A stretch of DNA of 13,632 bases from an uncultured Bulleidia sp. (lineage in GTDB: Bacteria > Bacillota_I > Bacilli_A > Erysipelotrichales > Erysipelotrichaceae): NCBI GenBank assembly GCA_934754415.1, contig CAKVIS010000043.1, positions 1 through 13,632 of the forward strand, written 5' to 3'. The notes below the pieces were generated by a model. That model was not told the origin of the DNA and searched no databases. It saw only the letters and a list, made by a program, of their open reading frames with translations. The position numbers and the translations under genes were made by a program. Of the stretch, positions 6,189-13,360 are shown in pieces. Every line of letters starts with the position of its first letter. The stretch's first letter is position 1.

Positions 6189-7019
6189 AATTCTTGTCTT
6201 TCTGACAAATAATTTTTTATCTTTTAATAAGTCACTCGCTTTATCTACGAGTGATTTATTTTTTGTAATACCAAATACCGTACTGCCAGATCCTGACATT
6301 AACACTCCGTCAAACCCAAGAGCTTCCAGTGCTTTTTTCACCTGTGCTATTTCAGGGCACAGCTGTAATGCGGCATCTTCCAGACTGTTTCCAAGATTAT
6401 TAAGAACCGACTTATAATCATTAGTTTCCAAAGCTTCTCTCATCTTATAACAATCCGGATGAACAGGATCCGTACTGTCACAAAGTTCAAACGCTTCTTT
6501 AGTGGAAACGCCCCTCTTTGGTTTTACCAGCAATACTTCAAAATCTGTATTCACATGGAATGGATCAAGAAATTCTCCTGTACCTGTCACGAAGGCAGGT
6601 TTATTGACAACACAGAAAGGAACATCAGAACCTACTTCTTTTGCAACGGAAATCATTTCTTCCTGTGTCATATGCAGATGACACATTTTGTTCATCATAC
6701 GGATGACTGCAGCTCCATCGGCACTTCCACCAGCCAGACCTGCTCGAGTAGGAATATGTTTCTGCAATGTGCAGGCAAATTCCTGTGTAATACCATACTT
6801 TTTCTGCATGGTACGAATGGCTTTGATGACAGTATTTTTTTCATTCACAGGTAAATAGTTACGATTATTGGACAATGTTGTTTCTTCTGCCGGCACCATT
6901 TCCAGCATGTCATAAAAATCTATCGGCACCATAATCATTTCCAGTTCATGGTAACCATCCTCTCTGACACTTTTTACATTTAAGCTAAGGTTGATCTTAG
7001 CATAACATCTTTCTTTCAT
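6180..7019 (-). CDS. ispE: 4-diphosphocytidyl-2-C-methyl-D-erythritol kinase
   Basis: IspE is the GHMP-fold kinase that phosphorylates CDP-methylerythritol in the MEP isoprenoid pathway. The N-terminal AKINLSLNV (7-15) holds the catalytic Lys8. The ATP loop is PTRAGLAGGSADGAA (90-104), SDVPF (131-135) supplies the catalytic Asp132, and MSGSGSTVFG (241-250) is the C-terminal glycine motif. The length of 279 residues is normal. I start at the ATG 7017-7019, with GGGGA about 8 bases upstream, rather than the TTG at 7034, which would add five unconserved residues. It follows rsmA by 4 bases. It implies the MEP route to undecaprenyl phosphate and related lipids. A terminator for the opposite gene lies within its last codons. 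Confidence 0.95.
   Translation of the reverse strand: MKERCYAKINLSLNVKSVREDGYHELEMIMVPIDFYDMLEMVPAEETTLSNNRNYLPVNEKNTVIKAIRTMQKKYGITQEFACTLQKHIPTRAGLAGGSADGAAVIRMMNKMCHLHMTQEEMISVAKEVGSDVPFCVVNKPAFVTGTGEFLDPFHVNTDFEVLLVKPKRGVSTKEAFELCDSTDPVHPDCYKMREALETNDYKSVLNNLGNSLEDAALQLCPEIAQVKKALEALGFDGVLMSGSGSTVFGITKNKSLVDKASDLLKDKKLFVRKTRILQ
6226..6264 (+). terminator. Rho-independent terminator of the phosphatase gene, inside ispE
   Basis: AATAAGTCACTCG (6226-6238) pairs with CGAGTGATTTATT (6248-6260) over 13 bp with one G-U and a 9-base loop. On the plus strand it runs into six T (6259-6264). It starts 38 bases after the phosphatase stop. The same bases encode the KNKSLVDKASDLL segment of IspE on the other strand. 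The minus-strand side lacks a T tract, so the ispE operon should read through. Confidence 0.8.
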
Positions 7020-7023
7020 ATTA

Positions 7024-7863
7024 CTATTCCCCAAATAAAGCTCTTAGTTCCTCTACAGTAAATTCCTGTGCACGTCTTGAAGGATCTATACCTGCTTTTT
7101 CCAGTACTTCCATGGTTTTTTCACTGCTTCCATAATATTCTTTCAGATTATTATAGATAGTCTTCCTTCTCTGTTTAAAGGCTGCTTTTGCAAAAGTAAA
7201 GAACTTCTGAATCTCCTCATTAGATTCCTGTACATCTTTTCTTTCAAACTGAATAATGACACTGTCTACTCTTGGAGAAGGATTAAAGCTTCTTGCAGGT
7301 ACATTAAATAACTTTTTAATGTTGTACAGGTACTGTGCCTCTACACTCAGACTGCTGTATTCCGCACTGTTGACAGAAGCTAAGAATCTGTCTGCCACTT
7401 CTTTCTGCACCATCACCGTTATATAGGAAATATCCGGTGTTTCTTCAAACAATCTGAATAACACAGGTGTTGTAATGTAATACGGAAGGTTGGCACATAC
7501 TGCTACTGTCCCATAGGCTTTTTCCAGTGCATCTACCTTGGCTCTTAAATCACACTTTAAGAAATCCTGTAATATGATTTCCACATTTGGATAGTCTTTC
7601 AAAGTATCCTGTAATACAGGTATCAAAGATTCATCCACTTCATAGCTGACTACTTTCTTAGAATATTTTGCAAGACCTTCTGTTAAAGAACCAATACCCG
7701 GTCCTATTTCAATAACTGCCCCTTCACAATGAGACATGGCAGCGCATTTATCCACAATCACAGGATCTACTAAGAAGTTCTGTCCAAACCCTTTTTTTGC
7801 ACGAAGATCATATCTGTTTAATATTTCTTTTGTATAGGATGGGGTGGATATCATTTTTGACAT
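7024..7863 (-). CDS. rsmA: 16S rRNA (adenine1518-N6/adenine1519-N6)-dimethyltransferase
   Basis: RsmA (KsgA) uses SAM to dimethylate two adjacent adenosines in helix 45 of 16S rRNA late in 30S assembly. The 279-residue length is usual. KKGFGQNFL (23-31) is the conserved N-terminal signature, EIGPGIGSLT (52-61) the SAM-binding motif I, ILQDFLK (97-103) the acidic region, and NLPYYI (125-130) the catalytic N-L-P-Y motif. RSFNPSPRVDS (191-201) is the conserved C-terminal element. AGGAGG lies 10 bases before the ATG. The gene overlaps the end of rnmV by 13 bases, the same rnmV-ksgA pairing as in Bacillus. The two products act on 5S and 16S rRNA, so the pair links rRNA maturation steps. Confidence 0.97.
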   Translation of the reverse strand: MSKMISTPSYTKEILNRYDLRAKKGFGQNFLVDPVIVDKCAAMSHCEGAVIEIGPGIGSLTEGLAKYSKKVVSYEVDESLIPVLQDTLKDYPNVEIILQDFLKCDLRAKVDALEKAYGTVAVCANLPYYITTPVLFRLFEETPDISYITVMVQKEVADRFLASVNSAEYSSLSVEAQYLYNIKKLFNVPARSFNPSPRVDSVIIQFERKDVQESNEEIQKFFTFAKAAFKQRRKTIYNNLKEYYGSSEKTMEVLEKAGIDPSRRAQEFTVEELRALFGE

Positions 7864-8399
7864 TTCTGTAATACCTCCTGTAACTGTTCTTTTGTTATAC
7901 CTGATGCGTTTAATCTTCTGACCATGGTACGTGCATTGCCATTACCCAGGTGCAATACTCTTCCAACTTCTTCTCTGAGCAAAGAAGAATCATTTCTTCC
8001 ACTGAGACCAAAGTCATACATATCCTGCATGGTAAACGCACCTTCTTTTTCACCATAACTGACCACATGGTCCAAAGATTCTTTTAAAGCTTCATACCCT
8101 GCATGTTCAATACCTACTTTCACTTCTGTTCTTGCGACATGTTTATCTATATAGGCATTCTTACATCCAGGTACTTTTTCATTGATTTCCTTACGTATTC
8201 TGTTTCCCGGAGAATCAGGATCTGTAAACACAATGACACCTCTTGTTTTACTTGCTTTAAGAATGAACTTCAATGTCCACTCACTCAGACATGTACCATG
8301 AGTCTCTATAGTATCACAATCAAAATACTGTTTTAACTTTGCAGTATCATTTTTCCCTTCAACAACAATTACTTCCTGAATTCTTTCCTTATTCTCCAT
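7851..8399 (-). CDS. rnmV: Ribonuclease M5 (5S rRNA maturation)
   Basis: The protein has 182 residues with an N-terminal Toprim domain: VIVVEGKNDT (10-19) with catalytic Glu14, and VIVFTDPDSPGN (55-66) with the metal-binding D-x-D. The C-terminal half matches the RNase M5 region (for example FGLSG and LHLGNGNARTMVRRLN). RNase M5 cleaves 5S rRNA precursor bound to ribosomal protein L18 in Bacillota. The usual IET-N-GSA segment reads ETHGTCLS here (32-39), a mild variation. The start ATG has AAAGG 7-8 bases upstream. It overlaps tatD by 11 bases and rsmA by 13, suggesting translational coupling. Confidence 0.94.
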   Translation of the reverse strand: MENKERIQEVIVVEGKNDTAKLKQYFDCDTIETHGTCLSEWTLKFILKASKTRGVIVFTDPDSPGNRIRKEINEKVPGCKNAYIDKHVARTEVKVGIEHAGYEALKESLDHVVSYGEKEGAFTMQDMYDFGLSGRNDSSLLREEVGRVLHLGNGNARTMVRRLNASGITKEQLQEVLQKCQK

Positions 8400-9162
8400 G
8401 TAAAAACCTTTCGTAATTATTTTCTACTATCTTCTGCATGGATTCAACTGATACTTCACGTACAGCTGCCATCTTTTCCAGTATATATGGAATATTACAA
8501 GGTTCATTTCTGGTACCTCTTAATGGTTCCGGGGACATATACGGGCAATCTGTTTCCGTTAAAAGATATTTTGATTCTACTGTTTTACACACTTCTACAG
8601 AATGTCTTGCATTCTTAAAAGTCAGTGCACCACCCAGGGCAATATAATAGCCCAGTTTAGTAAACTCTACTGCCATTTCCTTTGTACCGCTGAAACAGTG
8701 TAAGACACCTTTATGATGATGTGCCTTCATAATGTCATACGTATCCTGTATCGCATCACGTGCATGCACAGCAATTGGTTTGTTCAGACTTTTTGCAAGT
8801 TCTATCTGTTTTATAAACAGATCTCTTTGTAATTGTCTTACACCAGAATCTTTTTCCCAGTAATAGTCCAGTCCAATTTCCCCAATCACAGAAATACGTG
8901 GATCTCTGCAGATTTTTTCAAAGGTGTTCCAGTACGCATCTGTTGCCTTAGTGACATCTTCAGGAAAGATACCCGTAGCTACCTGGTATCTTTCAGGATC
9001 TTTGCAGGCAAAATCCATTGCCTTTTCAGCTTCTTTGTTATCTAAAGTAATAATTAACACTTTACCTATGTTAGCTTTTTCAATTCTTTCTGTCACATTT
9101 TCAAAATCAGAAGAATATTCTTCACTGAAAATGTGCGCATGACTATCTACATAACAACTCAT
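8389..9162 (-). CDS. tatD: TatD-family metal-dependent hydrolase (DNase)
   Basis: The 257-residue TIM-barrel enzyme shows all family metal ligands: HAH (8-10), GEIGLDYYW (94-102) with Glu95, His133 in VHARDA, His155 in LHCFSGT, and Asp205 in TETDCPYMSPEPLRG (202-216). TatD proteins are magnesium-dependent 3'-5' exonucleases or endonucleases acting on DNA, and some act as D-aminoacyl-tRNA deacylases, so the exact substrate is open. It follows mnmE by 3 bases with only a weak ribosome site (GTAGGA), so it is probably translated by coupling. Its position upstream of rnmV repeats the B. subtilis yabD-rnmV order, although yabE and the upstream metS are absent. Confidence 0.93.
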   Translation of the reverse strand: MSCYVDSHAHIFSEEYSSDFENVTERIEKANIGKVLIITLDNKEAEKAMDFACKDPERYQVATGIFPEDVTKATDAYWNTFEKICRDPRISVIGEIGLDYYWEKDSGVRQLQRDLFIKQIELAKSLNKPIAVHARDAIQDTYDIMKAHHHKGVLHCFSGTKEMAVEFTKLGYYIALGGALTFKNARHSVEVCKTVESKYLLTETDCPYMSPEPLRGTRNEPCNIPYILEKMAAVREVSVESMQKIVENNYERFLHGE

Positions 9163-9165
9163 ATC

Positions 9166-10497
9166 CTACTTACCCAAACAGAATCTGGAGAAGATTTCAT
9201 CCAGAAGATCTTCCTTCCCCGCTTTTCCTGTAATTTCCTTTAAGGCATTCCATGCCTGCTGTAATTCCACTGTCACAAGATCCAGTTCCGCTCCTGCTTC
9301 CAGCTCTTCAAGTGCTTCAGACACATACCTTTTTGCACTTCTTGCAAGACCAATCTGTCTTTCATTGTTTAAAGTATCCATCTGAGCATCCATCAGATTC
9401 TTTGCAAAATACTCTTCTATAGCTTTTACTAGATCTTCTATTTTTCCTTCTCTGGCACTGATACATACTGCATTGTCCACCTGTATTTCATCCATCTTGT
9501 TATAGACAATAATACGAGGTAAATCTTTGGTACGTTCCAGTAATTCTCTGTCTTCTTCCTGAATGCCTGTGGTACTGTCCAGTACCAGTATAACCAGCTG
9601 TGCTTTTTCCAGAGCATCAATAGATTTCTGAATACCTATTTTCTCTACCTGATTATCACTTTCATGAATACCTGCTGTATCCAGAAGATGTAATGTAATA
9701 TCTCCTACTCTGACATCTCCTTCCACAATATCTCTTGTAGTACCTGCAATATCTGTAACAATAGCTTTATCTTCTTCCAGTAATGCATTTAACAAGGAAG
9801 ATTTACCTACGTTAGGTTTTCCTGCAATAACTGTATGGATACCTTCTTTAATCAGATTGGCACTCTCTGCAGTTTCAATGAGTCTGGTAATATCTTTTAC
9901 CCATTGTCTTACTTTAGGTAAGACTGTTTCATTGGTTAACTGCTCTACATCGTCATATTCAGGATAATCTATATTGACTTCAATATTGGCAAGTATCTGT
10001 GTAAGATCCTCTTCCAGAGGTTCCAGTACTTTTGCCACAGATCCTTTTAAAGAATGCAAGGCACTTCTTGCCTGTACTTTATCTCTTGCAAAAATAAGGT
10101 CATTGATACCTTCTGCCTGAGACAGATCCATCTTGCCATGCAGAAAAGCACGCTGTGTAAATTCGCCAGGACGTGCAAGTCTTGCGCCGGCACCAAGTAC
10201 AATACTGAGTACTTTTCTTGTAATGTACACACCGCCATGACAGTTAATTTCTACAATATCTTCTCCTGTAAAAGACTTCGGTGCTTTAAATATACATGCC
10301 AGTACTTCATCCACCTGCACATCTTCTTCATAGATATACCCATAAGTAATGGTATACCCTTCCTTTTCACTCAGATTTTTATGCATGATTTTACTGACTA
10401 TACTGATGGCTTCATCTCCGGAAACACGTATAACAGAAACTGCACCCATGGCATTGGCTGTGGCTATGGCAGCTATGGTATCTTCAAACATAGACAT
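9166..10497 (-). CDS. mnmE: tRNA uridine-34 modification GTPase MnmE
   Basis: MnmE works with MnmG to install the carboxymethylaminomethyl group on wobble uridine 34 of certain tRNAs. The N-terminal formyl-THF-binding domain opens with DTIAAIATANAMGAVSVIR (6-24) and includes GEFTQRAFLHGK (111-122). The GTPase domain has G1 GKPNVGKS (226-233), G2 TDIAGTTRD (248-256), G3 DTAG (273-276) and G4 NKMD (333-336). The protein ends in the family's FCLGK, with the catalytic cysteine. The length of 443 is slightly short of the usual 450-460. AAAGGAAG lies 2 bases before the first ATG but 8 before a second (10491), so translation may start at residue 3. It is first gene of the tatD-rnmV-rsmA-ispE run. 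mnmG, its common neighbour, is not adjacent. Confidence 0.97.
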   Translation of the reverse strand: MSMFEDTIAAIATANAMGAVSVIRVSGDEAISIVSKIMHKNLSEKEGYTITYGYIYEEDVQVDEVLACIFKAPKSFTGEDIVEINCHGGVYITRKVLSIVLGAGARLARPGEFTQRAFLHGKMDLSQAEGINDLIFARDKVQARSALHSLKGSVAKVLEPLEEDLTQILANIEVNIDYPEYDDVEQLTNETVLPKVRQWVKDITRLIETAESANLIKEGIHTVIAGKPNVGKSSLLNALLEEDKAIVTDIAGTTRDIVEGDVRVGDITLHLLDTAGIHESDNQVEKIGIQKSIDALEKAQLVILVLDSTTGIQEEDRELLERTKDLPRIIVYNKMDEIQVDNAVCISAREGKIEDLVKAIEEYFAKNLMDAQMDTLNNERQIGLARSAKRYVSEALEELEAGAELDLVTVELQQAWNALKEITGKAGKEDLLDEIFSRFCLGK

Positions 10498-10630
10498 TAC
10501 TTCCTTTCTTTATATTCTAAAGTATACTGTAACATACTCCACATCATGGAATCGTACAATGTTTTTTTCATACTTCACTCTTTTTCACATTCTTTTTCTT
10601 CTGTTAACAAAAATTGAGTATACTTTTTGT
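10498..10630. promoter_or_regulatory. Divergent promoter region between mnmE and the DEAD-box helicase
   Basis: The 133-base intergenic space contains two copies of the palindrome AGTATACT, at 10521-10528 and 10617-10624. Each supplies a TATACT -10-like box to one of the flanking genes. For mnmE this is minus strand 10521-10526, giving a leader of about 20 bases with the ribosome site. For the helicase it is plus strand 10619-10624, six bases before the ATG. Neither has a convincing -35 at standard spacing. I see no terminator or riboswitch here. Confidence 0.4.
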
Positions 10631-11959
10631 ATGCTGAAAAAAAATCTTGAAAAAGCCATGAAAGAAATGGGCTACTATTCTCTGAGACCTGTACAGGAAA
10701 TTGCTTATGCAAAATTCAAGGAAAACACTTCCTTTGCACTACAGGCTAAAACAGGCGCAGGTAAAACGTTTGCTTTTGTTTTACCTTGTCTGGAACAGAT
10801 TGATGAAACTGACGCCAATACGCAGATACTGATGATTTCTCCTACAAGAGAACTTGCTTTGCAGACAGCTTCCAAAACAAAACAACTGGCTTCCTATACC
10901 ACTATACCTGTGATCACCTGTATAGGAGGTATTCCAATAGACAAACAGATAAATGCCTTAAGACACAGACCGCAAGTCATCATAGGCACTCCAGGAAGAC
11001 TCTTAGACTTATATACACAGGGATATATACATCTGGATCATGTCAAACGGGTAGTTCTGGATGAAGCTGATCAGATATTATCTACAGGTCAGCAGGAAGA
11101 AACCAATACATTACTTTCCTATTGTCATTGTCCGATTGCTTTATTTTCTGCTACTATCACCTCTAAAGTAAAATCATTTTTACCTGAGGGAAGTGAAACC
11201 GTATATCTGGATGATTCTGGTATCAATTCCTCCATAGAGACGTATTATTATCAGACGGAAGAAAAACTGCATACTTTATTTCATTTATTAAAAACAGAAG
11301 ATATTACCTCCTGTATTATCTTTGTATCTCATAAAACCATGGCAGCTCAGCTTGCCAATACATTAAAGAAAAGAAATATCCTGTGTGCTCCTTTTTCCAG
11401 TGCCTATAATGAAAGAAAAAGAATTTCTGTTGTAAATCAATTTAAAAAAGGTGAATTAAGGGTACTGGTGGCAACAGATGCCATGGCAAGAGGTATGGAT
11501 ATACAGGATGTCTCACACATCATCCATTATGAATTGCCGGAAGATACAGAAACCCTAATTCATAGAAGTGGCCGTACCGCCCACAACAACAATGAAGGTA
11601 CTACGATTGTCCTGTTAAATGCTCATGATACAGATACAAAAGTAGGTAAGTATTGTCTGGAGAATTTCATGGAATATACAGTACAGGACAAGAAAATCAG
11701 CACTTTAACAAAGACAATAGAAAAAGAAGAAGAAAAAAGACCACAGGTAACCCAGCTGTTAATCAGATGTGGAAGAAAAGATAAAATACGTCCTAAAGAT
11801 ATCATAGGTGCTTTATGTACAGTAATACCTTTTGAAAAGATAGGCACACTGGAAATACAGGACACCTATTCCATTGTGACGATTCATCAGAAAACCATGG
11901 ATTTAAAACAATTGAAGATTAAAGGAAAACCAAGAAAGATTGAACTCAGGAAAGAGTGA
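10631..11959 (+). CDS. dbpA: DEAD-box ATP-dependent RNA helicase, DbpA/YxiN type
   Basis: The 442-residue protein has the DEAD-box motifs in order: Q-motif region RPVQ (19-22), motif I AKTGAGKT (39-46), Ia PTRELALQ (71-78), Ib TPGRLLD (120-126), II DEAD (144-147), III SAT (173-175), V TDAMARGMDI (282-291) and VI HRSGRTAH (311-318). The C-terminal block from about 372, including GRKDKIRPKDIIGA (381-394), matches the DbpA RNA-binding domain that docks on hairpin 92 of 23S rRNA. A role in 50S assembly is therefore likely. Motif VI ends in His where most family members have Arg. The frame is open for 94 codons upstream through mnmE, but homology begins at the ATG 10631. No Shine-Dalgarno precedes it, and TATACT ends 6 bases before it, so the mRNA may be leaderless. 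Confidence 0.93.
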   Translation: MLKKNLEKAMKEMGYYSLRPVQEIAYAKFKENTSFALQAKTGAGKTFAFVLPCLEQIDETDANTQILMISPTRELALQTASKTKQLASYTTIPVITCIGGIPIDKQINALRHRPQVIIGTPGRLLDLYTQGYIHLDHVKRVVLDEADQILSTGQQEETNTLLSYCHCPIALFSATITSKVKSFLPEGSETVYLDDSGINSSIETYYYQTEEKLHTLFHLLKTEDITSCIIFVSHKTMAAQLANTLKKRNILCAPFSSAYNERKRISVVNQFKKGELRVLVATDAMARGMDIQDVSHIIHYELPEDTETLIHRSGRTAHNNNEGTTIVLLNAHDTDTKVGKYCLENFMEYTVQDKKISTLTKTIEKEEEKRPQVTQLLIRCGRKDKIRPKDIIGALCTVIPFEKIGTLEIQDTYSIVTIHQKTMDLKQLKIKGKPRKIELRKE

Positions 11960-11963
11960 AAAC

Positions 11964-13298
11964 ATGAAAGAACTATTACTGGAATATATACATGCCAAAG
12001 ATACAGAACAGTTAAATACATATATTTCTTCTCAAAGCCCTATGGATATCTGTGAGGTATTGCGTGATGTGGATGAGGAGGAAATCTTTGGCTTCTTCTC
12101 TTTGCTCAATGAAGAAAATATCGCAAAGATTATAGAAAATGCAGAAGAAGATCAAAGATTCACCTTTTGTAAACATCTGGATAATACGCATCTGTTAAAA
12201 GCATTTACATATATGGAAAAAGATGACATTGTCGATATTCTCGGTGATCTTTCCATAGGCAGAAGAAAAGAATTACTGACTGCCATGAAGGCTGATGATA
12301 AACATCAGATTGCAACGTTACTGCAATATCCTGAAGACAGTGCAGGTGGTATCATGACCACTGCCTATATTGCCTTAAAAGAAACAATGACCATTGAACA
12401 GGCATTGCAGAAAATACGTCAGATTGGTCCTAAAACAGAAGTAATCGAAATATTATTTGTCATCAATGAAAACAGAGAACTGGTTGGTAAATGTGACTTG
12501 AGAGATCTTCTTTCAAAAGATCATCATCTGACTCTTGAAGACATCATGAACACTAAGGTGTATAAAGTAAGTCCTGAAGAAGACCAGGAACTTGTTGCTA
12601 AGCTGGTAGCCAAATATGACCTGAAAGCAATTCCGGTAGTTTCTGCTAAGAATCAGATTCTGGGTATTATCACACTGGATGATGTTATCGATGTCATTAT
12701 TGAAGAAGACGATGAAGATATGTTATCCATGGCAGGTGTGAATTCTGAAGAAAACATGTATACCACATTATCTCAGTCTATCAAGATGAGATTACCATGG
12801 CTTTTAGTAAATCTTGCGACTGCCTTTCTTGCGTCACTGACTGTCAAATCTTTTGAAAGTACCATTGCACAGGTTGTTGCGTTGTCCTCTGTTATGACCA
12901 TTGTTACAGGTATGGGTGGTAATGCAGGTACCCAGACAACCTCCATCATGGTAAGACAACTGGCAGACAGTGATCTTACTTTCAAAAAGTGTATCAAACC
13001 ATTTTTCAAAGAGATTCTTTTAGGATTAGTGGATGGTGCTGTTAATGGACTTGTGACAGGTGTAATAGTATCCGTTATCTATCACAACATGTACCTGGGA
13101 ATTATTATTGTACTGGCTATGATTGGAAATATGATTATCGCCGGTGTCTTTGGATTTATTATTCCTGTACTCTTAAAGAAATTTCACCAGGATCCTGCTG
13201 TTTCTTCCAGTATCTTTTTAACTACTGCTACAGATGTACTTGGATTCTTCATTTTCCTGACTCTGGCTAAAATATTCATGCCTTTATTACTAAAATGA
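11964..13298 (+). CDS. mgtE: Magnesium channel/transporter MgtE
   Basis: MgtE is a homodimeric, Mg2+-gated Mg2+ channel of the inner membrane. The 444-residue protein has the acidic helical N domain (1-125), a tandem CBS pair (about 126-250, opening PEDSAGGIMTT), the connecting plug helix rich in acidic residues (EEDDEDML, 247-254), and five membrane helices from about 278. Conserved channel motifs are RLPWLLVN (276-283), GMGGNAGTQT (316-325) and DPAVSS..FLTTATDVLGF (410-428), with pore Asp424. I start at the ATG 11964, with AGGAAAG upstream and 4 bases after the helicase stop. A TTG at 11940 would overlap the helicase. The spacing implies co-transcription. No M-box riboswitch is present because there is no leader. 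Confidence 0.96.
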   Translation: MKELLLEYIHAKDTEQLNTYISSQSPMDICEVLRDVDEEEIFGFFSLLNEENIAKIIENAEEDQRFTFCKHLDNTHLLKAFTYMEKDDIVDILGDLSIGRRKELLTAMKADDKHQIATLLQYPEDSAGGIMTTAYIALKETMTIEQALQKIRQIGPKTEVIEILFVINENRELVGKCDLRDLLSKDHHLTLEDIMNTKVYKVSPEEDQELVAKLVAKYDLKAIPVVSAKNQILGIITLDDVIDVIIEEDDEDMLSMAGVNSEENMYTTLSQSIKMRLPWLLVNLATAFLASLTVKSFESTIAQVVALSSVMTIVTGMGGNAGTQTTSIMVRQLADSDLTFKKCIKPFFKEILLGLVDGAVNGLVTGVIVSVIYHNMYLGIIIVLAMIGNMIIAGVFGFIIPVLLKKFHQDPAVSSSIFLTTATDVLGFFIFLTLAKIFMPLLLK

Positions 13299-13306
13299 GT
13301 ACAAAC

Positions 13307-13356
13307 AAAACAGGAACTGTACCATCTTATATAAATGGATACAGCTCCTGTTTTTT
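13307..13356. terminator. Bidirectional rho-independent terminator between mgtE and the nuclease-like gene
   Basis: AAAACAGGA (13307-13315) pairs with TCCTGTTTT (13346-13354), then CTGT with ACAG and CCAT with ATGG inside, interrupted by one mismatch and a small bulge. On the plus strand the stem runs into six T, serving mgtE. On the minus strand the other arm ends TTTTG followed by TTT, serving the gene that ends at 13361. It fills the whole 62-base gap between the convergent genes. Confidence 0.8.
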
Positions 13357-13360
13357 ACAT

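Noticed and set aside
10054..10617. A 187-codon plus-strand frame over the start of mnmE
   Set aside because: It is opposite a fully conserved mnmE, has a Cys/Phe/Tyr-rich composition typical of antisense reading and no recognisable domain.
10349..10630. A 94-codon N-terminal extension of the helicase, including a hydrophobic stretch
   Set aside because: It runs antisense through mnmE and the intergenic region, and DEAD-box homology begins at the ATG 10631.
11940..11963. TTG start for mgtE overlapping the helicase end
   Set aside because: The ATG at 11964 has an AGGAAAG site upstream and gives a normal-length MgtE; the extra eight residues show no conservation.
13299..13360. A possible small RNA or attachment site between mgtE and the nuclease-like gene
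   Set aside because: The palindrome with T tracts on both sides is fully explained as a bidirectional terminator.
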